NCBI GenBank assembly: GCA_964450755.1
Contig: CAYVDJ010000116.1
Location: 1 to 24,768 of the forward strand
From: JAADDG01 sp964450755
Lineage (GTDB): Bacteria > Campylobacterota > Campylobacteria > Campylobacterales > JAADDG01
Direction of reading: 5' to 3'
DNA length: 24,768 nt
How positions within the stretch are numbered: the first letter of the stretch is position 1; each line of letters opens with the position of its first letter. The position numbers and the translations under genes are program-made. Under the pieces are notes generated by a model that saw only the letters and a program-made list of their open reading frames with translations, was not told the DNA's origin and did not search any database. This document shows, in pieces, positions 16,236-23,656 of the stretch.

Positions 16236-17223
16236 AATATTTCCTTTTATCCAAAACGGAATTTTTTGCAAACTCTCTTGATTCATTCATATTCAAAGAG
16301 AGCATTCCATATCTTTTTTGAAGCTCTTTGAAATAGAGTAAAATCTCCTCCAAAAAAGAGATATTTTCATCCGTATTGACACCAAAATTGTGAGGATGCC
16401 ACCACAGATGAAAAAGCTTCTTCTCTTTTGCTGCATATTCCATCTGCTTTTTTATCCTTTTTAAACGCAGTTTCTCCAGAAAAAACAGCTTCTTTGATAC
16501 GGGACGCAAAAAACGGCTTGAAGGAATATTGACAGACTCTTTTTGAATATCAATCTCGTAAACATGATATCCGGTAATATTTATATAGCTGTCTATCAGT
16601 AAAAGAGCTTTTCTTAAACGGTTTTGCTTGTTTTTTTGTCCCGTCGGAGAATATATCGCATGAACAGGATTACCTCTGTAAGACAATATTCCTTCATCTT
16701 TTAAAATCTCTAAATATCTTTTGTTATATTGATCCCGCGGAAATATGATACTTTTTAACTCCAATCCAAACTTTTTAGCAATCTTTTTTGAAAAAAGAAG
16801 GTCATGATAAAAATGATCGGCATTTTGTCCTTCTTCTAAACAGTAATAGTGTGAAAAAGTATGAGAAGCAATCTCCTGATGAGAACTGTTTGCAATAAGT
16901 TTGATCAAATCCGGGGCAAAAAGAACCCTTTTATCCACACTTTCCAACCAATCAAATTTTTTATACGAAGAGTAAAAGGCATTTGTATATTCAGGTATAT
17001 TTTCAGGTATATTATCTTTGAGTTCTTCCATATTCTTAAAAAATATAAATCCCACTGCCGCCCATGTGGCATGAATATCATATCTTCTAAAAATATCGAG
17101 CAATCTTATGATCGCATATCTGACACCCAGTAAATTCTCTTTGTATCTCTCCAAAGGTTTTGAATCAAGTACTCCCCAATAGAGTTCAAAATCCAAAGAA
17201 ACGGTAAATATACCATTTTTCAT
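16192..17223 (-). CDS. Polysaccharide deacetylase family protein (NodB/CE4-like)
   Basis: This 343-residue protein has a NodB-like barrel. The first motif is SLDFELYWG, where Asp11-x-Glu13 stands in for the usual TFDDG. The metal-binding H-x3-H is His121 and His125 in IASHTFSHYY. A further conserved segment is IIFPRDQYN (159-167), and the C-terminal WWHPHNFG (274-281) likely supplies the last catalytic histidine. There is no signal peptide, so it would act in the cytoplasm on a sugar nucleotide or lipid-linked intermediate, unlike exported CE4 enzymes. It is the first gene of the minus-strand polysaccharide operon. The start is ATG with AGGGAG about ten nt upstream. The substrate (probably an N-acetyl sugar) is inferred from the family only. 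Confidence 0.85.
   Translation of the reverse strand: MKNGIFTVSLDFELYWGVLDSKPLERYKENLLGVRYAIIRLLDIFRRYDIHATWAAVGFIFFKNMEELKDNIPENIPEYTNAFYSSYKKFDWLESVDKRVLFAPDLIKLIANSSHQEIASHTFSHYYCLEEGQNADHFYHDLLFSKKIAKKFGLELKSIIFPRDQYNKRYLEILKDEGILSYRGNPVHAIYSPTGQKNKQNRLRKALLLIDSYINITGYHVYEIDIQKESVNIPSSRFLRPVSKKLFFLEKLRLKRIKKQMEYAAKEKKLFHLWWHPHNFGVNTDENISFLEEILLYFKELQKRYGMLSLNMNESREFAKNSVLDKRKYFEKNKWILGLSSKG
16241..16248 (-). promoter_or_regulatory. Ribosome binding site fixing the TTG start of the AsnB-like gene
   Basis: AAAAGGAA on the minus strand lies inside the end of the deacetylase gene, ending five to six nt before the TTG at 16235. It favours that TTG over the in-frame ATG at 16286, which is preceded only by CTTTGAAT. 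The resulting N-terminus matches the paralogue residue for residue in spacing. Confidence 0.6.
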
Positions 17224-17309
17224 AAATTTTTTACTCCCTGCTCTCCCATAATCAAATGGTTAAATATTATATAAATATTATATTTAATAAAACCTAAATA
17301 GAAGATTAG

Positions 17310-17329
17310 TTAAACTTTATTAAACTTTT
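17310..17329 (+). repeat. Tandem 10-bp direct repeat
   Basis: TTAAACTTTA (17310-17319) is followed directly by TTAAACTTTT (17320-17329), one mismatch apart. It ends 15 nt before the plus-strand -10 and so occupies the -35 region. Repeats spaced one helical turn apart are typical of regulator binding sites, but chance is possible in AT-rich DNA. Confidence 0.4.
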
Positions 17330-17344
17330 AGCACAGTAGGATTT

Positions 17345-17350
17345 TATAAT
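17345..17350 (+). promoter_or_regulatory. Putative -10 box of the flippase-polymerase operon
   Basis: A perfect TATAAT 72 nt before the flippase ATG. Transcription would begin near 17356-17358, at the base of the first leader hairpin. No convincing -35 is seen. Confidence 0.5.
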
Positions 17351-17354
17351 TTGG

Positions 17355-17415
17355 AAGTGCGCCTTCAGTCGCACCTTGGGTAATGCTTCAGCATTACCTC
17401 CAGAATATCATGGAG
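17355..17415 (+). promoter_or_regulatory. Structured leader with tandem hairpins covering the ribosome binding site
   Basis: Three stems lie in the 5' leader. Hairpin A pairs 17357-17361 (GTGCG) with 17370-17374 (CGCAC), extendable by AA/TT around a bulged C. Hairpin B pairs 17379-17386 (GGTAATGC) with 17391-17398 over a TTCA loop, eight perfect pairs. Hairpin C pairs CTCCA (17398-17402) with TGGAG (17411-17415). The last includes the Shine-Dalgarno GGAG seven nt before the ATG at 17423, so C would block ribosome loading. B and C share only base 17398. A possible alternative is TGGA at 17352-17355 pairing with TCCA at 17399-17402, but that strand may lie upstream of the transcription start. 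A mobile hairpin element (REP/MITE-like) is another possible reading. Confidence 0.5.
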
Positions 17416-17422
17416 TAAAAAG

Positions 17423-18688
17423 ATGATAAATAATATGAGAGTCCTTTACAACAACAAAACGACAAAAAGACTCTTTTCAAACTTTTTTTCCCTTGTACTG
17501 CTTCAGGGGATAAACTATTTGGCTCCTCTTATCATGCTTCCCTATCTTGTCAGAGTTCTTGGGATTGAAAAATTCGGTTTATGGGCATTTGCAACGGCTG
17601 CGATCTCATATTTTATACTTCTGACCGATTACGGCTTTGAATTTACGGCTACAAAAAACATATCTTTGCACAGAAACGACACTAAAAAACTTCAAGAGAT
17701 TTACAATACCGTTTTAACGATCAAATTTTTATTGGCTTTGGCGGGATTTTCAGTGCTTTTGCTTTTGACTTTCTTTGTTGATAAGTTTGCCCAAAATGCC
17801 TATCTGTTTTATCTGCTTTTTGGAACGGTAATCGGAAGTGTGCTTTTTCCTGTATGGTTTTTTCAGGGAATAGAAAAAATGAAATATATAACAATCCTAA
17901 ATGTCATATCAAAAATCATATTTTTGACGATGATTTTTATCTTTGTAAAAAAACCAGATGACATCTATCTTGTCGCTCTTTTTAGCTCTCTGGGATTTTT
18001 GGCAGCCGGAATAACGGCTCAATATATCATCAAAAGAGACTACTCTTTGACTTTTGGATTTCAAAAACTATCTTTGATAAAAGAGGAGCTAATCGAGGGA
18101 TGGTATGTTTTTACCACCAGAATAACGGTAAATCTCTATACAACCTCAAATGTGATATTTTTGGGTTTTTTAACAACAGATACGATAACAGGCTACTATT
18201 CGATAGCTGAAAAACTGGTTGTAGCCATAGGAGGGATGTTTATACCCCTTCTTCAGACCCTCTATCCCCATTTTGCAAAAATGTATGCCGTCTCAAAAGA
18301 GAGGTTTTTTAAAGCAAACAAAACTCTCTCTTTGGGGATATTTTTTACAGCCGTTGTTTTTGTCGCTTTTGCGAATATATTTGATAAAGAGATTTTACTG
18401 TTTATAACGGGCAAAGTTCCAAACGAATATCTCATCACTCTTTTTCAAACTCTCTCGATAGTGGTTTTGGTTTTCCCATACGGAGGACAGTTTACAAGAA
18501 TGCTTATAACAATGAACAAGGCAAGATTGTTAAATCGTATCGTTTTGATAGGAGCTGTTTTGGATCTGATTTTGGCACCTTTGCTTATCAGATTTTACTC
18601 GGCATCAGGATTGGCATGGCTAACGGTAGCGATAGGTTTTTATATAGCTTTGGTCAAAGGATATTTTACATATAAAAACTCTTTATGA
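17423..18688 (+). CDS. Wzx-type oligosaccharide flippase (MOP/PST superfamily)
   Basis: This polytopic inner-membrane protein has 421 residues and about 12 hydrophobic segments. The N-terminal pattern NYLAPLIMLPYLVRVLGIEKFG and the following TDYGFEFTATKNIS are typical of O-antigen/exopolysaccharide flippases. The predicted role is to move the undecaprenyl-linked repeat unit across the inner membrane for the polymerase encoded next. The ATG at 17423 has GGAG seven nt upstream; that site is inside a predicted hairpin. An internal Met at codon 5 is an alternative start. It is the first gene of the plus-strand operon and is followed after 24 bp by the polymerase gene. Confidence 0.9.
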   Translation: MINNMRVLYNNKTTKRLFSNFFSLVLLQGINYLAPLIMLPYLVRVLGIEKFGLWAFATAAISYFILLTDYGFEFTATKNISLHRNDTKKLQEIYNTVLTIKFLLALAGFSVLLLLTFFVDKFAQNAYLFYLLFGTVIGSVLFPVWFFQGIEKMKYITILNVISKIIFLTMIFIFVKKPDDIYLVALFSSLGFLAAGITAQYIIKRDYSLTFGFQKLSLIKEELIEGWYVFTTRITVNLYTTSNVIFLGFLTTDTITGYYSIAEKLVVAIGGMFIPLLQTLYPHFAKMYAVSKERFFKANKTLSLGIFFTAVVFVAFANIFDKEILLFITGKVPNEYLITLFQTLSIVVLVFPYGGQFTRMLITMNKARLLNRIVLIGAVLDLILAPLLIRFYSASGLAWLTVAIGFYIALVKGYFTYKNSL

Positions 18689-18712
18689 CGATATTAAACA
18701 AAAAGAGGGAAA

Positions 18713-20110
18713 ATGGCTGTTTTTGTATATCTTTTGCTTTCTCTTATCATTATAATGACGGAGATTAAGAGAAAAAAGTATTTTACCTACGATTTTTTTA
18801 TCGCTTTTAACTTTTTCTTTTTTATCTCCTATGCCATAACGCCTCTTATCCTCTCTGTGGCTGAAAATCCGAATCTCTACTTTGCAAATGATCTGACAAA
18901 AGGGGTATATTATTACGGAAACGAGGCAACTCCTTTTTTGATAATCTTTTCATATATTGTTTTTTTGATGGGCTATTACAGCCGATTTTTCAGAAACGCT
19001 CTGCCGGTACCTGTTATAGAACCGCAGTTTGACGAAAAAGCGGTTTTGAAGATATCTCCATTTATCGTTTTGATACTCAGTTTTTTTCTTTTTTTATATG
19101 TGATGCAGTTTGGAGGAGTGAGAGAGACCATCATGGCGGCGGAAGCTTACAGAAGTGATGATTATGAACCGCCAAAATACGGATTTGTTCAGAGATTTTT
19201 TCCGGCGGATACGATTTTGCTCTACTACTCCTACTATAAACTCTTTTTGGATAAAAGAGGCAGATTCAAGAGTGCTTTTTTGGCTCTTTTTGTCTTCTCT
19301 TTTGCCTTTTTTCTGTTTTTGTTTGTTCTTTACAACAGCAGAGGTTATCTCATCATCAATCTTGGGGGAATGTATATCATAACATCGATGGTCAAAAAAA
19401 AATATTATCTGACACAGGTTTTTCTTTTGGCTCTTTTTGGGATATTTATCATAAAAGTAGGAGATCCCCTCTTTTATGCCATTCCCGATCTTGTCAACAA
19501 CGGTTGGGAGAGTTTTGTAACAACTTTTACCGATATCATCAAAGAGGATCAAAAAGGGGGTTTTGAAGAGTTTGTAAGCAATTTCACCCATCCTGTCATC
19601 TCCTTGGATCTCAGCCTTCAACTGTCAGGTTCGGAAGTTCCTTTTAGATACTTTTTTGATTTTGTTATCGCTGTTTTGTCACTGCTGCCTGATAAACTTG
19701 TAGGATTCAAAGACCCTCTAAGTGTCAGCAATATAAACACCATACTGAATATAGGAGAGTTAAAAGGAACGGTGCTTGTGGGGATACTCGGATTTTTTTC
19801 ATACTCTTTGGGAGTTATCGGAGTGATTTTGGGAATGTTTTTTTACGGAGTATTCGGCGGTTATCTGTCGCGCTTCTTTTATGAAAATGCCAAAAAAAAT
19901 GAAACGATTATAGTTTTTGGATATTTTTTTATCTTTTACTACGGATATTTTGTCTTTAGAGGTGATCCCAAAATCACTCTTGGAGAATTTTTTATCGTTT
20001 TGTTTGTTATAGGAGTTATCCTCTTTTTCTCCAAAGTTTATATACAAAAAAACTCTTTTGACGATACTAAAATAAAAATCGGAACAAATTATGAGTCTAT
20101 CAAACAGTGA
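18713..20110 (+). CDS. Wzy-like polysaccharide polymerase (multi-pass membrane protein)
   Basis: This 465-residue, strongly hydrophobic protein has about 11-12 membrane segments and one larger central soluble stretch (roughly 265-310, WESFVTTFTDIIKEDQKGGF). That layout matches the Wzy/O-antigen polymerase group, whose sequences are poorly conserved, so the call rests on topology and position between the flippase and the chain-length protein. The motif YNSRGYLIINLGG (216-228) resembles the R-G segment of oligosaccharide repeat polymerases. The start is ATG with GAGGGAAA just upstream. The end overlaps the next gene by 20 bp. A run of nine A (19394-19402) codes for Lys-Lys-Lys within it. Confidence 0.75.
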   Translation: MAVFVYLLLSLIIIMTEIKRKKYFTYDFFIAFNFFFFISYAITPLILSVAENPNLYFANDLTKGVYYYGNEATPFLIIFSYIVFLMGYYSRFFRNALPVPVIEPQFDEKAVLKISPFIVLILSFFLFLYVMQFGGVRETIMAAEAYRSDDYEPPKYGFVQRFFPADTILLYYSYYKLFLDKRGRFKSAFLALFVFSFAFFLFLFVLYNSRGYLIINLGGMYIITSMVKKKYYLTQVFLLALFGIFIIKVGDPLFYAIPDLVNNGWESFVTTFTDIIKEDQKGGFEEFVSNFTHPVISLDLSLQLSGSEVPFRYFFDFVIAVLSLLPDKLVGFKDPLSVSNINTILNIGELKGTVLVGILGFFSYSLGVIGVILGMFFYGVFGGYLSRFFYENAKKNETIIVFGYFFIFYYGYFVFRGDPKITLGEFFIVLFVIGVILFFSKVYIQKNSFDDTKIKIGTNYESIKQ

Positions 20111-22379
20111 ATCACTAAATCTAAAATCTTTTCTTTTTATATTTTCAAGAGATAATATTTTAATCACTATCTGTATATTTATAATCTCTTTGGCTCTTGG
20201 AGATATCTACTATAAACAAAAAACCCCTATGTATAAATCATATATCAGCATAGAACTGCCCGAAAGAAATATCCTGAACCGTCAGGGAGTCGGTGTCGAA
20301 AATATCATAAACAACATCACAACCCCAACCGTTACCGATGTGGAAACGGAGATAGACATCATAAAATCCAAAAACATAATCTCAAAAGCCCTTGATTATG
20401 TTCAAATGGATGTAAGATACCATATCAAAGACACTTTCAGAGAGATAGAACTTTTTGAACCTCCATTTAAGATAACCGATATTAGTCTTAGAAATATGGA
20501 TAAGATAAAATTTGAATTTATCCCTGTGGATGAGAAAAGATTTAAACTCAAAGTTGCATCATCAAAATCAAAATACAACATCTATAATTACAACGATAAA
20601 ATATCTCTAAATAAAGGGAGTTTTATCATCAAAAAAACCAAAAAGAGCATCCCAAAACAAAAATACTATTTCAAAATAACCAACAAACAAAAGATCATAA
20701 AAGACATTCAAAAAAGGATGAGTGTTACTCCCTCGTCTTTAAGATCATCTTTGCTTGTCATAGAGTACAAGGACACCAACCCCGACAAACTGCAAAAATT
20801 TCTAAATACTTTAGGAAAAGTCTATATAGAAGAGAATATCAAAAAAAGAACTCACGCCGCCTCTTCAACTTTGAAATTCATCAACGAACAGCTCAAAAAG
20901 GTAAAACAGTCTCTTGAAAAATCGGCTCTTGTTCTAAAAAACTTCAAAAAAGAGAACAGTATCATCGATATAGCCACAAAAACAAAAGAGCTGATAGAGA
21001 GTTCCATAAAAACAAAAGAGGAATATGAAAAAGCAAACATCGATCTAAAAGCCTTTGAGAGCATAAGAAAAGAGTTTTTAAAAGGAAATTTTTCGGCTTT
21101 GGGAGGAATGGGAGTCAGATACCCTCTGCTTGATACTCTGATAGAGGAGTTGGATAAAACAAGGATACAAAGAGATACCCTTCTTATCGACTTTACCAAG
21201 ATACACCCAAATGTCGTCAAACTGCAAAAAAACATCAACCGTCTAAAATCCTCAATCTCAAGAATCATAAAAGGAATAGAAAAAGATCTGAAAAAAAGAA
21301 AAGAGATTTTACAAAAAAGAGTTAATTTTTATAACTATCAGATAAAAAACCTTCCTACAAAAGAGCAGACTTTTGCCAATCTGCAAAGGGATTATCAGGT
21401 AAATGAGAATCTCTACTCCTATCTTCTTAGAGAAAAATCCCAATTTTCCATAGCAAAAGCCGCCAGAGTATCCGATACCAAGATCATAGACTATGCAGAG
21501 AGAGTTTCAAAACCGTTCAGTCCCAATAAAGCACTTGTTTTTGGTGTCAGCGCATTTTTGGGACTTTTGTTTGCCATGTTTGTCCTTTTTGTCAAAGAGA
21601 AACTTGATCCGAAAATAAAAAACCTGAATGATTTTTTCAGATTGACAAACCTGCCTGTTTTTGGGATGATACCCTATATCAAGGACAAAACACTCTATAA
21701 CAAAGTCTATGTGCTTTATGATCCAAATTCAAAAGAGAGTGAAGTATATAGAAAAATCCGTACCGAACTTGAGTTTATACAGACAGAGGGAAAATGCAAA
21801 ACCATACTTTTGACATCTTTTGTTCCAAATGAGAGAAAAACCGTCGTATGCGCAAATCTAGGAGCAATATTTGGAATGGGACATAAAAAGACACTTGTTA
21901 TCTCTTTTGATTTTACAACTCCCCAACTGCACAAAAAATTTTCAATACCGAATATTGAAGGTGTCTGTGATATTTTGGAAGGAGGTATGAAGTTAAAAGA
22001 TCTGATTTTTGAACATCCTCTGTTTCCAAAACTTCATATACTCCCTTCGGGAGCCATGCCAAAAAACCGCTATGATCTTGTCAATTCTGATATTACGGAT
22101 AAACTTCTAAAATATTTAAAAACAAAATATGATTTTATCATCATCGACACCTCTCCTGTCGATGTAGTACCGGATGCTCTTTTGCTGACCAAATACGCCG
22201 ATATCAATATCTTTGTTGCAAGAATGAATTATTCCAAAAAAAGCTATATAAAAAGTATCAATGAAACAGTTAAAAAGTACAAAATAAAAAATGCCGGTTT
22301 CATTATAAACTCTATAAAATCAAAAGAGTTAAACTCCCAAAAATATGACAAAGGATATCTCTATTATGCAAACTATTAG
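20091..22379 (+). CDS. Wzz/Wzc-type chain-length protein with degenerate BY-kinase domain
   Basis: This 762-residue protein has a cytoplasmic N-terminus and TM1 (22-40), a long periplasmic region with a Wzz domain and coiled coil (250-420), a GNVR-like stretch (LPTKEQTFANLQRDYQVNEN, 421-440), TM2 (481-501) and a C-terminal ATPase-like domain. Such proteins set chain length and, when active, are tyrosine autokinases controlling export. Here Walker A reads SFVPNERKTV (576-585), with the pre-Lys Gly replaced by Arg583-equivalent (ERK for EGK). Walker A' reads VISFDFTTP with its first Asp replaced by Ser. Walker B is FIIIDTSP (682-689). The tail still carries five Tyr in its last 11 residues (752, 756, 758, 759, 762). 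Kinase activity is doubtful; oligomerisation may remain. It overlaps both neighbours. Confidence 0.88.
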   Translation: MSLSNSESLNLKSFLFIFSRDNILITICIFIISLALGDIYYKQKTPMYKSYISIELPERNILNRQGVGVENIINNITTPTVTDVETEIDIIKSKNIISKALDYVQMDVRYHIKDTFREIELFEPPFKITDISLRNMDKIKFEFIPVDEKRFKLKVASSKSKYNIYNYNDKISLNKGSFIIKKTKKSIPKQKYYFKITNKQKIIKDIQKRMSVTPSSLRSSLLVIEYKDTNPDKLQKFLNTLGKVYIEENIKKRTHAASSTLKFINEQLKKVKQSLEKSALVLKNFKKENSIIDIATKTKELIESSIKTKEEYEKANIDLKAFESIRKEFLKGNFSALGGMGVRYPLLDTLIEELDKTRIQRDTLLIDFTKIHPNVVKLQKNINRLKSSISRIIKGIEKDLKKRKEILQKRVNFYNYQIKNLPTKEQTFANLQRDYQVNENLYSYLLREKSQFSIAKAARVSDTKIIDYAERVSKPFSPNKALVFGVSAFLGLLFAMFVLFVKEKLDPKIKNLNDFFRLTNLPVFGMIPYIKDKTLYNKVYVLYDPNSKESEVYRKIRTELEFIQTEGKCKTILLTSFVPNERKTVVCANLGAIFGMGHKKTLVISFDFTTPQLHKKFSIPNIEGVCDILEGGMKLKDLIFEHPLFPKLHILPSGAMPKNRYDLVNSDITDKLLKYLKTKYDFIIIDTSPVDVVPDALLLTKYADINIFVARMNYSKKSYIKSINETVKKYKIKNAGFIINSIKSKELNSQKYDKGYLYYANY

Positions 22380-23508
22380 ATTTATATCGATTTTTCTGCT
22401 TCTTTTTTCAACCCTTTTTGCAAAAGTTTATTTTGTATCTTTAAAGGGAGACGACAAAAACAAAGGAGACAAAACCCATCCTTTCAAAACCCTCCAAAAA
22501 GCCATCGATACTGTAAAAGCGGGAGATAAGGTTTTTGTAAGAGGAGGGATCTATCCTCTAAAAGGAGAATTTACAACAAACGGCACAAAAAACGCTCCGA
22601 TAATTTTTCAGCCATACAAAAACGAAAGAGTGATTTTTGAAGGAGAAAGAAAAAAAGAGGATAAATTTTGGCTTTTGGGTTCCTACCTTGTTTTGAAAAA
22701 TTTTGAGATAAGAAAGGGAGAAACGGGAATAGTTTTTTCAAGATACAAAGATTTTAAATCTTCTCACAATATCATAGAAAATATAAACTTTTACAATCAT
22801 ATATTCGGAGGAATACTCATAACAAAAGGCGCTTCTTACAATCTCATCCTAAATTGTGATTCACATGATAATTTTGATCCCAAAAACGGCGGAGAACATG
22901 CAGACGGATTTGCCGCAAAAGGATTTTTGGAAGACAAAATCCCATATATCGGAAAAGGCAACAAATTTGCAGGATGCAGAGCCTACAATAACAGCGATGA
23001 CGGTTTTGATCTGTGGGATGCCGGAGAAGCCGTAGTGATAGAGAGGTGTATGTCATATTCAAACGGTTTTGACAGATGGAACTTTGAAAAAAACAGCGGA
23101 AGAAAATTTCAAGGAGACGGCAGCGGTTTCAAACTCGGTCGCTCACATCCAAACATCCATAACGATACCCACAAAGTAACAGACTCCATAGCATGGGAAA
23201 ACGCCTATGCTGGATTTGATTACAGTGAAAATTACAATACTCTTTATATCTATAACAACAAAGCCTATTTAAATCCGATAAACTACATCTTCAACAGCAA
23301 AAAACACATCCTCAAAAACAATCTCTCTCTTTTACCGATAAACAGACACTTTAAAGGGATAAAAAGCAACCTTTTCAAAAATTCATGGGAAAAATACAGC
23401 GATAAAGAGATAAAAAAACATATCGTCTCTTTTGACGATACAGCTTTAAGAGGAAAAAGAGATAAAAACGGCAACCTCACAAAAAATGATTTTTTAAAAT
23501 TTAGATAA
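22366..23508 (+). CDS. Exported family-9 pectate-lyase-like enzyme (right-handed beta-helix)
   Basis: With the ATG at 22366 the protein has 380 residues and a clean signal peptide (ISIFLLLFSTLFA, cleavage after Ala19). This start has AAGGA ten nt upstream. An ATG seven codons earlier (22345) has none. A DUF1565-like opening (YFVSLKGDDKNKG) leads into a beta-helix. EHADGFAAK (Asp180), NNSDDGFDLWD (Asp211, Asp212, Asp215) and GDGSGFKLG (Lys256) reproduce the calcium-binding Asp set and catalytic Lys of PL9 lyases such as Pel9A, including the D-D-x2-D spacing. It should cleave a uronic-acid-containing polymer by beta-elimination in or beyond the periplasm. It overlaps the chain-length gene by 14 bp, so it belongs to the polysaccharide operon and may trim its product. 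Confidence 0.82.
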   Translation: MQTIRFISIFLLLFSTLFAKVYFVSLKGDDKNKGDKTHPFKTLQKAIDTVKAGDKVFVRGGIYPLKGEFTTNGTKNAPIIFQPYKNERVIFEGERKKEDKFWLLGSYLVLKNFEIRKGETGIVFSRYKDFKSSHNIIENINFYNHIFGGILITKGASYNLILNCDSHDNFDPKNGGEHADGFAAKGFLEDKIPYIGKGNKFAGCRAYNNSDDGFDLWDAGEAVVIERCMSYSNGFDRWNFEKNSGRKFQGDGSGFKLGRSHPNIHNDTHKVTDSIAWENAYAGFDYSENYNTLYIYNNKAYLNPINYIFNSKKHILKNNLSLLPINRHFKGIKSNLFKNSWEKYSDKEIKKHIVSFDDTALRGKRDKNGNLTKNDFLKFR

Positions 23509-23656
23509 ACGGATATAGGATTTTTATAGCAGGACAAAAAAATCTTATATTGTCTTGAAGTTTAAGGATATTTGGTATAAAGTATTTCATTTACACGATA
23601 ATGATAAAAAAAGATAAATTTAAACTTGTAAAAATCAGCAGGTATTTAAGGTAAAA
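23509..23656. other. Spacer between the lyase gene and the FAD-oxidoreductase gene
   Basis: A 148-bp AT-rich spacer. It has a weak AT-rich inverted repeat (AGGATTTTT near 23518-23526 against AAAAATCTT near 23538-23546) that could end the polysaccharide transcript, although no T-run follows. A TATAAA at 23576-23581 could be the -10 of the next gene, giving a leader of about 70 nt. Nothing else stands out. Confidence 0.3.

Larger units (their letters stand above)
17224..17422. promoter_or_regulatory. Divergent control region of the polysaccharide locus
   Basis: This 199-bp spacer lies between the two divergent operons. It holds two overlapping-range minus-strand TATAAT matches (17271..17266 and 17282..17277) that could serve the deacetylase operon, a 10-bp tandem direct repeat (17310-17329), a plus-strand TATAAT (17345-17350), and a hairpin-rich leader up to the flippase start. 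The AT-rich left part makes the minus-strand -10 assignments weak. Confidence 0.55.

Noticed and set aside
16236..16286. ATG at 16286 as the start of the AsnB-like gene
   Set aside because: It would overlap the deacetylase gene by 95 bp and lacks a good ribosome binding site, whereas the TTG at 16235 has one and gives an N-terminus that matches the paralogue.
17355..17415. JUMPstart/ops element upstream of the polysaccharide genes
   Set aside because: The GGCGGTAGCGTG-type ops core is absent; only hairpins unrelated in sequence are present.
19394..19402. A9 run in the Wzy-like gene as a phase-variation tract
   Set aside because: Runs of A of this size are common by chance in AT-rich Lys-rich coding DNA, and A tracts of nine are not a typical switch in this group.
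23576..23605. Possible sigma-28 promoter (TAAAGTAT followed by CACGATAA)
   Set aside because: The spacing between the two elements is about three bases too short and the -10 matches only partly; the downstream flavoprotein has no link to flagella.
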